In this document: positions 11,528-21,411 of the stretch, in pieces
Layout of the letters: each line of letters opens with the position of its first letter
How positions within the stretch are numbered: position 1 is the stretch's first letter
NCBI GenBank assembly: GCA_003550325.1
Contig: QKWP01001145.1
Span: 75,793 to 139,792 of the forward strand
Source: Gigaspora rosea
Taxonomy: Eukaryota > Glomeromycota > Glomeromycetes > Diversisporales > Gigasporaceae
DNA: 64,000 bases
Direction: 5' to 3'
Made by a program: the position numbers and the translations under genes
The notes under the pieces: generated by a model
Seen by the model: only the letters and a program-made list of their open reading frames with translations
What the model was told of the DNA's origin: nothing
Databases searched by the model: none

Positions 11528-11674
11528 ATGGTTATATATTATTTGTGAAAGGGCTTTATTCGATAAAATAATAAAATAAAATAATACAATAAAGCTCTTT
11601 TGCAAATAATATATAACCAACAAAAGAAAAAAAAAGCAAAAAGCAAAAGTACCGTAATCAGTGCATAATATTTT

Positions 11675-11977
11675 TGGGTTCGTATTATTTCACTGACAAT
11701 CACTTCACTGACATAACATTTCACTGACAAATACTTACCAACAAGTTCATTTTACCGACAGTTTGTTTCACCGAAGCTCATTTCACTGACAAGTTTTTTT
11801 GTAAAAAGCACACTAAATTTAGCCCTAATTCTACCTAATTCTACCCTGACCCTAACGACAATGACCAGAATTACTTTGTCAGTTAAATGAGCTTCAGTGA
11901 AATAAACTGACGGTAAAATGAACTTGTTGGTGAATAATTTTTGGTGAAATGTTATGTCGGTGAAGTGATTGCCAACC
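11675..11977. mobile_element. 303-bp foldback element with 8-bp TSD
   Basis: Flanked by AATATTTT on both sides (11667-11674 and 11978-11985). Its arms are built from repeated CACTGACAA-like and CATTTCACTGACA-like blocks, and the right arm mirrors them. The loop (about 11822-11862) has CCCTAATTCTACC and GACCCTAACG, which resemble degenerate telomere repeats. It has no gene. Confidence 0.7.
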
Positions 11978-11985
11978 AATATTTT

Positions 11986-13026
11986 CAGCCAATTATTATT
12001 TATTATTTGAACAGATCCCTATGGATCTACCAGATCGGATCCCATAGATCCGTCAGATCCTATTTATTATAGATTCAATCTGATCCAAAGCACAGGTCTA
12101 GATCGGATCCAGGTCTCAGATTGGATCTTGTGGAACACTATCCACAACTCTATCCTATACTGTATTACATCATTTGTACAGAAGAATATAACTGTAGGTT
12201 TAAGGTTGGTAACGACTGTTGTATGCAAGGAAGGGGCATATGACAAGATGAGACGAGCAATAATAATAGGCAATTACATATTACTTTTTTTGTTTTATAT
12301 CTGGATGATCACATTATTATTATATTAGTTTAGTGTTTATGATTATATCAAATTGGTATTTACTATTATATTAGCTAGTGTTTTATTTGTTTTACTAAAT
12401 TTTTTGATATTAAAATATATAGTGCAAACATTGTCTTAAATACTTTTTTGAAATAAATATATAAATACATAAAAACAAATTAAGGTTATACAGTAAATTT
12501 CAATCGATAATCAAAATTCAAATTAAGGTTATAAAGTGAATCAATGATAGGATTCAAATTAAGGTTATATAGTAGATTTGATTGATTTGATCAATAAAAA
12601 ATCAATTATTTTCTAGTAATATAAATAGATGTAAACAATAATACAGTAAGTTTTTTTCAAAAACATATTAATTCTTTTTTTTTTAGAATGCATTGATATC
12701 TTCTTTTTTTTCTTTTTCTAAATGAAGGTATATATAATTTAAATATATACAAATATTGCAAAAATGATATACCAAATATAGTATATTATGAACATAAAAA
12801 GACTATCGAAGATATATACAAAATTCTTCAAAAATTTTTGACTTTACTAATCATTAAATGCTTTCTCAAACAAAAATTTAGAGAAAAGTTAAAGATAAAC
12901 ACAAAAATTTAACAAAGTAATACATTTAGTATATGAACTGGAGCAGAATTCTTCAAATACTTTTGTAACTTATATCATATAAACATTTCTAATAAACAAA
13001 GTTTTTGAAAATTTAAAGAGAAATAT
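11986..13026. other. Gene-free stretch with short repeats
   Basis: No credible gene. 12017-12126 is rich in GATC/GGATCC words (for example CAGATCGGATCCCATAG). 12478-12590 has three imperfect copies of AAATTAAGGTTATA spaced 50-60 bases apart. The remainder is A+T-rich DNA next to the hAT insertion. Confidence 0.5.
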
Positions 13027-15055
13027 ATCAAAACTAGGGTTGGGGGCACAGGGGCATGGGCATGCTCTGGAGGGCATGCCCCTGGGGCATGCCAAAAAGC
13101 AAAAGGCATGCCAAGTCACATGATACAAGCGGTCAATCCTATTGGCCAAAATTCAAATAAGCAATTTTTTATTTTTTATTTTTAAACAATAAAAATTTTC
13201 TCTTGCAATTAATAACAAGCATTGTGCAAGGTCCCAAGTATGATTAGAAGTTTAAAATTTATGCACAACTTTATTAAACTTTATAGAATACGATCAAAAT
13301 TAAACTAAAAATCCCGTATATATTTATTTAAAAAAAAAACTTTCAAAAACTTAATACTCATGATGTCTATATACCATGCTTGATAATTAACTAAATCTAT
13401 GAGATTACCCGAATAATATTTGAAGCTCTTTTTTTACCTATTTGAACTAAAAGCCTTTATAAATTCATTTTCGTTCTATTAGAGATGTAAACCATTATTA
13501 AATTTAGAAGTAAATCCAATAGATATCTAATAGATTTACTATTAAATCCAATGAATAATGGTTCACATTTCTATGCTTTATAAATACGAATATAAGATTA
13601 TAAAAATGTATTATATAGATAAAAATATATTAACATTGTTAGCTTACAAAATATATGCATTTAATTTAAAAAAATTTAGACTTACTGTAAAAATTAATCG
13701 ACTCGTGTCAATTGATAATAAAGTCTGAAAAGCTAATAACAATCCCATAAAATGATTGTTTTAATAAGTTATTCATTTACCTATTTCGTATTTAAACTAT
13801 AACATTCTAATATAAATTGGATCCAAAAGCCCGTATTATCCAAAAATAACGCACACCTTATGAAATAAAGTACCAAATAATAAAAGCCCAAGTTGAAAGT
13901 ACGACAACAGCTTCCTGGGACGTTTCCAGATTAAAAAAAAAATAAAATCGATTTGATACATTAAACCTAGTACTTTATAGGTTTCATAGATTGTATTGTA
14001 TATGCGCTGAGGTTCATTATTTTGAAATAATGCATATAAGCGTATTATACTAATGCATAGATGGCATTATCTTGCATAATATGATCAGTTAATATGGCAA
14101 CAATAGGTTCGATGTTAATAAAATAATTTAAAAATAATAAAGAAAAGAATATTTTTGTATATATCTCTTTTTTTCAACAAATTATGGAACCTCCTAAGGA
14201 CTTCATTCATACACTTCCCAGCCAAGGCCATCAATGGTCTGGATTTTGGCGTTCTATTGATAAAAAAACAGGAAATAGATATACGGCTAATTGTAAGTAT
14301 TGCTTGTCTGAGCTTGAAGGCAAGCCAGATAAGCTTCACCAACACGTCACCAAGTGCAACAGCTGGCCAACCACCCAAAAAACCAATTATCTTAAAGAAG
14401 CCTCTAAGGAAACGATTCCAGAACGTAAAAGGATTAGACATGGTCAAGAAGTAACTACGAGTGAAGATGATCAAGAAGGACTCGCGCCTAATAAACAATA
14501 AAGTATCGTAAATTGGTGTATCAAGCCTATAACTCATATTCAATCTGAAAAACTTCATCAGAAGTTCTTAAACTTTATTATCTATAGCAATATTCTATTT
14601 ACCTTTGTTGAAAATCCCTTTTTACACGATTTTCTTCAAGATTTAGCTCCAGGTTACCAACTTCCTTCCAGAGACATGCTATGGGGATGTATTTTAACAG
14701 AAAAGTTCTCTGGTTGTATCCAAAAAAAACTAACTACAATGTTGACTTTCACTGATGCTACAATCTGCCTAGATGGCTGGACTGATGCATCCGGTAACTC
14801 TATTTACGGATTTATGGTTCTAAAAGAACACCAGGAGCATATTGTCGATATTATTGACTTGTCGGCAGAACGACATAGAGGATCCTTCATTAAAGACCAA
14901 ACTATAGAAGTTCTTACCAGAAATGGGTTTAATATGTCATCCGTCATTGCTTGCGTTACAGACAATCCTTTCGTTATGGTGTCGATGAAAAGTCTTCTCG
15001 AGGTATAGTATAGATGCGTGCTAAAATATATTAAAAAAAATTAAATAGTATTTAT

Positions 15056-15180
15056 AAAAAGTTTATAACAGATAAGGTAATCATGTCTATTTCCTTAAAT
15101 ATTTTTAAAAGCGGTACTATATAAAAATAACAGGACAGGCTTCTGAAATAGGCATGATTACCTAATATATAAACTTTTAA
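15056..15180. repeat. Small inverted repeat in hAT intron
   Basis: The left part has AAGGTAATCATGTCTATTTC. The right part is its near inverse, GAAATAGGCATGATTACCT. Arms are about 38 bases around a 50-base loop. It enlarges the intron of the hAT transposase. Confidence 0.65.
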
Positions 15181-15263
15181 ATTAAAATGTAATTAAAATG
15201 GGTACTTAAGTAGACACGTTGTGATCCTTAATTAGAATTAGAATATGCTTAGTCTTGAATAAT

Positions 15264-15360
15264 AGTGAGTGCAATGCCATAATTGGTCATAATTATAATG
15301 AATTATGGCAAAAATGCCATAATTCATTATAATTAATCAATTACGGCATTGTTTCACACT
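15264..15360. mobile_element. 97-bp MITE in hAT intron
   Basis: The ends are AGTGAGTGCAATGCC and, reversed, AGTGTGAAACAATGCC. The centre is AATTATGGCAAAAATGCCAT. This nearly complete hairpin lies in the same intron as the previous repeat. No TSD was resolved. Confidence 0.6.
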
Positions 15361-17097
15361 TCTAGCTCTAAAGAAAAGAAAGTTCCTTAAAATAAAATAT
15401 TTTTTTATTTTTATAGCAGCAATACCTGAATATCATACCGATCAGATGCTGCCTTCATGCGTTTAATTTGATCGTAAAGGATATTGCTGGCTTTAGTAAT
15501 ATAATTGCTATTTGCAAAAAAAACAAGAAACTTGTCAATTTCTTTACGGATTCACATATTTGGCTTCGAGTATTAAAAAATTGGCAAAAAGAAAAAAAAT
15601 TTTCCATTTTTTAACTACCGTCTGCGAAACCAGATGGTATTCTCTCGCTAAGGTCTGCTTGGGTGTGTCCACCTTTGAAAGAGGCTTTCAGCATAGTCTC
15701 AGATTAAGCGAATCTGATAAAACTAAGTACCCAAAAATCAGAGAAGAAATAAAAACCATTATTAATGATAGGTATCATTTCGCTAGTAATGATAAGTTAG
15801 TAAAGGTAATTAAACCCATCGTCGATGCAATTGGAAGGCTTGAGAGAAGGGATGCAATGTTGGCCGATGTTTTTAAAGAGTTTATCTACATTCACTTGGA
15901 AATATCTAGGCTTAACATTCCCATTACTGATTTTAAAACACATGCACTTACCATTATTAGCAAAAGAGCAAGGGAATTCTCTAGCAGTATTTACTTCATT
16001 GCTTTGTTTCTTTCACCAACTCATAAAAACGTAGCTATCTCTAAACATATGGATGGCAATGGTCTTATTTTTGAATGCTTAAAATTGGCAAAAACCTGGA
16101 AGTTTAATTATGATGAAACTAGCATTCTTTATAAAGAATTAATAAACTATAAAAATAATGATCCTCCCTTTAAACTCCTTCTGAGTGACTTTCAGAAATC
16201 TTCTCGATTATTTTGGTCTGAATTTGTTGGTAGTTCCCCTTTTCTTCGTCGGTTTGCCATGAAAGTCTTCACGATTGTTTCTCATGGTGCTGCATGCAAA
16301 CGGCTGTTTTCTTCTCTGGGTCTTACAAAAACCAAAACTCGAAATCGCCTTTCACCTAACACACTTTTAAAGCTCGGGCAGATCAAGAATGAGCTACAAA
16401 AGGCGGTTCCAACTAAAAAAAATGAAAGACAAAGGTTTTCAGACCCTAGCTTTGTTGAAGAAACTGTAGATATATTGTTTGATGAAGATGAGATAGAAGA
16501 GCAAGATGAAATTAATGAAGATCTTAGCGTTATTGACATCGAATATGAAGAAACTTTTACCATGGATGAATTTTTTGACTTTGATGCTTATGAGAGAGAT
16601 CAGGAGGCGTTATCACTTGAAGAAATTCCCATACCACAAATTGAGGAAGAAGATTGGTCGATTGAAGATATTTTCACACAATACAAATAGATTTTATTGA
16701 TTAGTATAAATATATAAATGAAACATTATGATTTATAAAATATAAAAAATATCTTTACCTCCCATATATACAGTATAACAAAAAAAAATAGAACTATTAA
16801 GTAAAGATTCGAGCAATATATGCTTGGTAAACTTGTAACGTTCTAACATTATTGATATAGTTAAAGTTTTTTAAAATAAAATAGTTTATAAATATAGTAG
16901 AGTTAAAATATATATGATTTTTTTTCTGTCGATCTTCAATGAACATCTTATATGGGCCATAATTATAACCGATTTTTATTGGTTAATTTTTCGTCATGTG
17001 ATTTATTCGGGCATGCCCTATGGGCATGCCTCAAGCCAAGGCATGCCTACCCAGGCATGTCTATTTTTTTTCCTGTGCCCCCAACCCTAATCAAAAC

Positions 17098-17539
17098 CAT
17101 AATGAAAAATCTATTCTCAACTATGCAACAAAACATATATGCAGTCAAAGAAGTAAAAGAGAAAAGTATTAAAAACAATAATAAAAAAAGAAATAAAATA
17201 ATATTCTACAAAAAAATATACTGGTATGCTAAATATTTAATAAATGTATTTTTTTAAATAAAAAGAAAATTCTTCTATATATTTTTTAATATACCTGTTA
17301 TTTTTTTATTTAACTAAATATAATAGTGATATACAAATATATATTATATTGTTAGACTAATATTGATTACCTTTCTGGCCATTCAGAAATATTATTCTTA
17401 AATTGCATTATATGCAATACATTATTTTGAAACAATCAGCTATATAAATAAGAATTGGCAAAGATCCAGTATTGTTTTATTATTTATTTAAGATCAAGAT
17501 ATAATGCCTGATTGCATAAATAACATTCAACCAAATAAA
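17098..17539. other. Gene-free AT-rich flank of the hAT element
   Basis: Nothing coding. It starts with A-rich DNA and passes into the degenerate repeat array that begins in earnest near 17540. Confidence 0.4.
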
Positions 17540-18611
17540 GGTAAACTATTTTAATAATAAATTATTTAATTAATGATATTAAGCGATATAATATTATATA
17601 AACTGTGTATTATATCAGCTACATGAATAGGAATTGTCAAAAATTCAGTATTGTTTTTTATTTATCTAAGATCAAGAAACAAAGTCTTGATCACATGCAT
17701 ATTGTTCAAACAAATAAAGGTAAATTATTTTAATGTAATCAATTATTTAATTCATGATATTATATAAATTGTATATCATATCAGCTATATGAATAGAAAC
17801 TGTCAATTTGTTTTATTTATTTATTTAAGATCAAGGAGCAATGCCTTTATCGCATGCATATCATTTAAATGAATAAAAGTAAATTATTTTAATGTAATCA
17901 ATTATTTAATTAATGTTATTAAGCAATACAATGTTAATATAAATTTTGTATTGTTTGTTTATTTCTTATTGTTTAACAATAAAAAATCACTAAAATTGTA
18001 TAATAATAAATCTGAACACCTAATCTGAAAATTTTAAAAATTTGTTTGCATATCTTCCTAATAAAGTAATTTTTTAATTAGTTCAATAGTATATCGTTTA
18101 ATCAAATGGTAAATTATTTTTAATGTAATCAATTATTTAATTATTGATATTATACTAATATTAATATAATTTTATATGCAAAAGATAAATTTAATTATTG
18201 ATATTACTTCTATAGTAATATAATATTTATAATCAATTTTATCTGAGGCTGAATATAATGTATGTAACAATCAAGTCAATTATATATCATTTAATTGAAA
18301 GGTAAATTATTTTAAATATAATTAATTATTTAATTATTGATATTATAATGATATTAATATAATTTTTATATTATCTAATTTATTTGAGTACTAAGTCAAT
18401 AGCATATAATTTAAGTAAAAGATAAATTATTTTAATATAATCATTTATTTAATTATTGATATTACTTTGATAGTAATATAATGTTTATAAATAATTTTTA
18501 TTCAAGGTCGAATATAGCATGTGAAAATCAAGTCAATTGTATATTGTTTAAACAAAAGGCATATAAAAAGTATATTATTTTAATGTAATCATTTATTTAA
18601 TTAATGATATT
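17540..18611. repeat. Seven-copy degenerate repeat array
   Basis: The core GTAAATTATTTTAAT, followed by AATCAATTATTTAATTAATG and ATATTA, recurs at about 17540, 17719, 17878, 18109, 18299, 18420 and 18568. The spacing varies (120-230 bases), with related linkers (AAGATCAAG..., TCAATTRTATATYRTTTAA). It is noncoding and satellite-like, but too irregular for a young tandem array. Confidence 0.65.
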
Positions 18612-18805
18612 ATAACAATATTAATATTTGTTCAAGCAAAAGGTATTATTAAAAAATTTCAATACTAGGAAAAATATGAAAATGCAGAAGATAATTACCA
18701 TATAGCCCATCGAAATTATAAAAAAGATAGTATTTTTTCTCAAGAATTTTTTATCATTATTTTCAATTTAACATCAACTTAACATTTTACATATATATAC
18801 AAACA

Positions 18806-19010
18806 TATGCAAAGCACACATTAATTCTCTCTTATTTTCTTACTTATTTTTCTTTCCATTTCAGTTTTCTTTCTCTTTTATTTTTTTCTTTCTTTTATTT
18901 TTCTCTTTTGGTTTTCTTTCTCTCTCTTATTTTTTTTTCTCATTTTTTTTTTCTTTCACATTTTTTTTCACATTTTCTTTTTCTCTTGTTTTTTATTACT
19001 CTTTGTACAA
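18806..19010. promoter_or_regulatory. Polypyrimidine tract upstream of decayed gene
   Basis: About 200 bases of almost pure C/T on the plus strand (TTTCTTTCTCTCTCTTATTT-like). It ends about 150 bases before the first ATG of the gene at 19157. Such tracts are common in fungal promoters. The regulatory role is inferred. Confidence 0.4.
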
Positions 19011-19156
19011 AATAGTAAAGAAAAGAAACTTCCCAAAGCTAAAAGCAGCAAAATGACTAAAAAAAGACAAAAAATATAAGAACAAAAATGTAAGATTTAC
19101 AATAGGCTGATATAGTAATTTATCAAAAATTAATTAACTATAAACTTTATATTTTT

Positions 19157-20958
19157 GTGGATATAGAGTTGATCTCTGTAGCAGTTGCAGCTGCAATTGC
19201 TATTATCCAAGGAAAGGCAAAGGCAAGAGCTGTGAAAACTTCAAGCCCAAGTACTACTAATAGTGCAAGCACTACTAGTAGTAATAATAAAAGTGAAAGG
19301 GATAAAAGGTCAAATACTAGCAGTAGTAGTTCAATGAGAAGTATCAGTAAAAAAAGTAGTTCTAGTAGTTTATCTGGTAGCAGGCCACCGAGTCAATTAA
19401 CTAAGGAGCAATCATCCCATCTTCAGGTAAATATATTATAATTCTTTTTTTTTTTGGTTGTTTTTATCTTTTTTTTTTTGTTTTTATAAAATAAAGTTAA
19501 GATGTTGATTGAGGAAGGACAACTATTGTTCCAAAAACTAGATTTAGAAAAAAATAGGATACAATATACTGAAATTAAAAAAATTAATACTAGTAATTAC
19601 CAAGAAGTTGTCTGGATACTGGCAATCTCGACACAATTGAAAAATTATTGAAGCAGCTTTACAAGTCACAAAAACACACTGCATCAATAAACTCTAATAG
19701 TATAAAAAAGGCCACAATCATGCCTAAGTTAGGAGAAATACTAAGATAAATAAGGTAAGAATGTTATAAAATTTTGTGCTTATGTAAATTATATTTAAAA
19801 TATTATTTTTTATTATTTTTTTTTATAAAATAATTAGAAGAGGAAAAGAAAATATAAAGATTTGCTGTTTTTAATTAAGTCAGAGAATAAGAGAATTAGA
19901 AGATAATTATAAAATAATTTGAAACTATTAAAAATGAGCAAGGGTGGTAATGTGTACCATTCAAATGAAGAATAGATTATGGATAAAAAGAGAAGGGAGA
20001 AAGAAATTGGTTTGTATTAATAAATTGCAGTATGGCCCTATATAAGTAAATCATCTAATCCTATAATTTGAGTAAATGTATTTTAATAATGATATTTCTA
20101 ATATTGCTGTTCTATAAGCAAATAGATCTATACATTAAATGGGTTTTAGCTAAAAAAACTGAAGAATGATCAAACACTACTATAGCAATTATGTTGATCC
20201 TGAATATGTACTGCCACCAGATTGTTCAAGTTGGGCACTGTCAGATAAGGTTCACAGAAGATACAGTATACTGGACCCTGTGTTTGATGCTAATTTTTTA
20301 AGTGAAAATAAGGATCTATAAAAAAAATAAAAAGACAAAAAAAATAAAAAAAGAAAATAAAGTCCTAGTCAAAGTTGAAGTCACACCTGGGATGCTAATA
20401 GTAACAGATAATTTGGTAGTTTGGGAAGAAAAAGAAGTCAGGCTAGCACCTATAAGGCTGAGAGTAAGAATAGTTCAAGAATAAAATAAAGTAAAAAAAA
20501 GTGGTAGTGCTACTTTACCTATAAAACCAACAGAAGCACAAAAAGCAGTTAATTGTCACTTCCAAATTCTATAGCAGCAGCATCAACTTTATTATTAGCT
20601 AAATAAAAATAGCATTAACAAAGCAGATAGCAAAAACAATATCAACAATATCAATAGCAGTAATAAAAGCAACTAAACAATAGCAGCAAAAGCAACAGGA
20701 GTATTAGGAGCAACAACAAGAGCAACAACTAAAGCTTCTACTTCAAAAGGTAGAAAAGAACAATCTGTGACTGGTATTGAGGAGAGTAAGGGTGTTGAGG
20801 ATAGTAATAGTAGAATTAAAGGTAAAAAAGAGGATATAGATGAAGCTATAAGGGAAAAAATAGAAAGGGAGCAAAAAAATAGAAAAAGTAAGAGAAAAAA
20901 GGATAAGGCTGTAGAAAAAGATAAGAATAAAGTAACAAAGAGATATAGAAAAAAATAA
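19157..20958 (+). pseudogene. Decayed Ser- and Lys-rich gene of unknown function
   Basis: Exon 1 (19157-19425) encodes an Ala/Ile-rich start (ISVAVAAAIAIIQGKAKA), then a long Ser/Asn/Lys stretch ending QLTKEQSSHLQ. A GT-AG intron (19426 to about 19494) leads to KMLIEEGQLLFQKLDLEKN. A frameshift near 19610 then gives LDTIEKLLKQLYKSQKHT. Later fragments include YVDPEYVLPPDCSSWALSD (about 20180-20245) and PGMLIVTDNLVVWEEKEVRL (about 20380-20450), and a basic tail MTGIEESKGVEDSNSR to YRKK at 20958. Stops and frameshifts between them mean no full protein. I do not recognise a domain. It may belong to a repeated fungal family or be part of a mobile element. Confidence 0.5.
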
Positions 20959-21003
20959 ATTATATATTATTATTATTTGTTTTATTTTTTAATATGTATA
21001 TAT

Positions 21004-21325
21004 CACACTAGTAGTGTTCAATACCAGTAAATACAAATTATAATATGCAAAACATTTTTTTGCTGTTAGAGTTAGGATTAAAGTTCATGTTAGGGTTTGG
21101 GTTAGAGTTAGTATATACCAAAATTTTCAAGGAATTTTTTTTGTTAAAACATGAAAATAGGTTTTTTAGACAGAATTTTTTGATAAAAGACAATTTTTGA
21201 AAAAAACAATTTTTAAAAAAACCACATTTTTTCAAAAAATTCGGGTTATACCTGATCTTCACATTATACAAATTTATGAATTTTGATTGACCAAAACACA
21301 TGTGGTGTTAAACACCAGTGGTGTG
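21004..21325. mobile_element. 322-bp TIR element
   Basis: The left end is CACACTAGTAGTGTTCAATA. The right end, reversed, is CACACCACTGGTGTTTAACA. The two are similar but not identical. The interior has GTTAGGATTAAAGTTC and GTTAGGGTTTGGGTTAG, telomere-like words. Noncoding, no clear TSD. Confidence 0.45.
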
Positions 21326-21411
21326 CTTTATTAACGTTCTTATTTTTTATTTGATTTAAATAAATTTAATAAATAATGTATTTAATAAATATAAAATCAG
21401 AAAATATAATA

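Larger units (their letters stand above)
7800..11529 (-). mobile_element. tRNA-headed noncoding retroposon, copy A
   Basis: Read on the minus strand, the element starts at about 11529 with a tRNA-like head (AACATAGAGAAGCT, then GGTTGTCA, then GAGTTCAAATCC as a B box). It ends at 7800 with an A-run (T-run on plus, about 7802-7810), preceded by an AATAAA signal. The flanks carry a 14-bp direct repeat, GGTTATATATTATT (7786-7799 and 11530-11543), the signature of target-primed insertion. A 2,457-bp DNA element (8282-10738) interrupts it, so the retroposon itself is about 1.27 kb. A second copy lies at 44122-47092. There are no sense ORFs of note. The structure matches a SINE, but the body is unusually long. 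Confidence 0.72.
7735..11653. mobile_element. Foldback element split by a retroposon
   Basis: The left arm (7735-7799, continuing at 11544-11560) contains ACTTTTGCTTTTTGCTTTTT, then TTTTGTTGGTTATATATTAT and GGGCTTTATT. The right arm (about 11585-11653) is its inverse, ending AAAAAGCAAAAAGCAAAAGT. Removing the retroposon at 7800-11529 and one TSD restores a small element of about 200 bases with the centre near 11565. No protein is encoded. Confidence 0.65.
14184..16690 (+). pseudogene. hAT transposase with BED zinc finger, interrupted
   Basis: The N-terminus has a BED-type zinc finger (C37xxC40 ... H54xxxC58, in TANCKYC and LHQHVTKC). The frame runs to an in-frame TAA at 14499, then continues in the same frame to 15002, with ICLDGWTDASGNSIYGF and ACVTDNPFVM, a catalytic-Asp region of hAT enzymes (DUF659-like). 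A GT-AG intron (15003-15416) holds two small inverted repeats. The next exon reads QQYLNIIPIRCC and then shifts frame in an A-run near 15590-15602. The last part, in the frame of 15512-16690, has TRWYSLAKV and the hAT dimerisation region (FWSEFVGSSPFLRRFA, SHGAACKRLFSSLG), then a very acidic tail. One stop plus one frameshift: probably dead unless these are sequencing errors. Confidence 0.82.
13035..17089 (+). mobile_element. hAT element with TIRs and perfect TSD
   Basis: Both ends read TAGGGTTGGGGGCACAGG inward (13035 on plus, 17089 on minus). The element is flanked by the identical octamer ATCAAAAC (13027-13034 and 17090-17097). Subterminal DNA carries repeated GGCATGCC/GGGCATGCC words at both ends, likely transposase-binding repeats. 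It is 4,055 bp long, with one transposase gene (14184-16690). Intact ends and TSD point to a fairly recent insertion, although the gene has a premature stop and a frameshift. Confidence 0.9.

Noticed and set aside
11822..11862. Possible telomere or internal telomeric repeat
   Set aside because: Only degenerate CCCTAA-like words inside a foldback element. No run of exact repeats.
14115..14558. 147-codon ORF on minus strand
   Set aside because: Antisense shadow of the BED exon of the hAT transposase.
17540..18611. Possible CRISPR-like array
   Set aside because: Spacing and repeats are too variable, and the organism appears eukaryotic.
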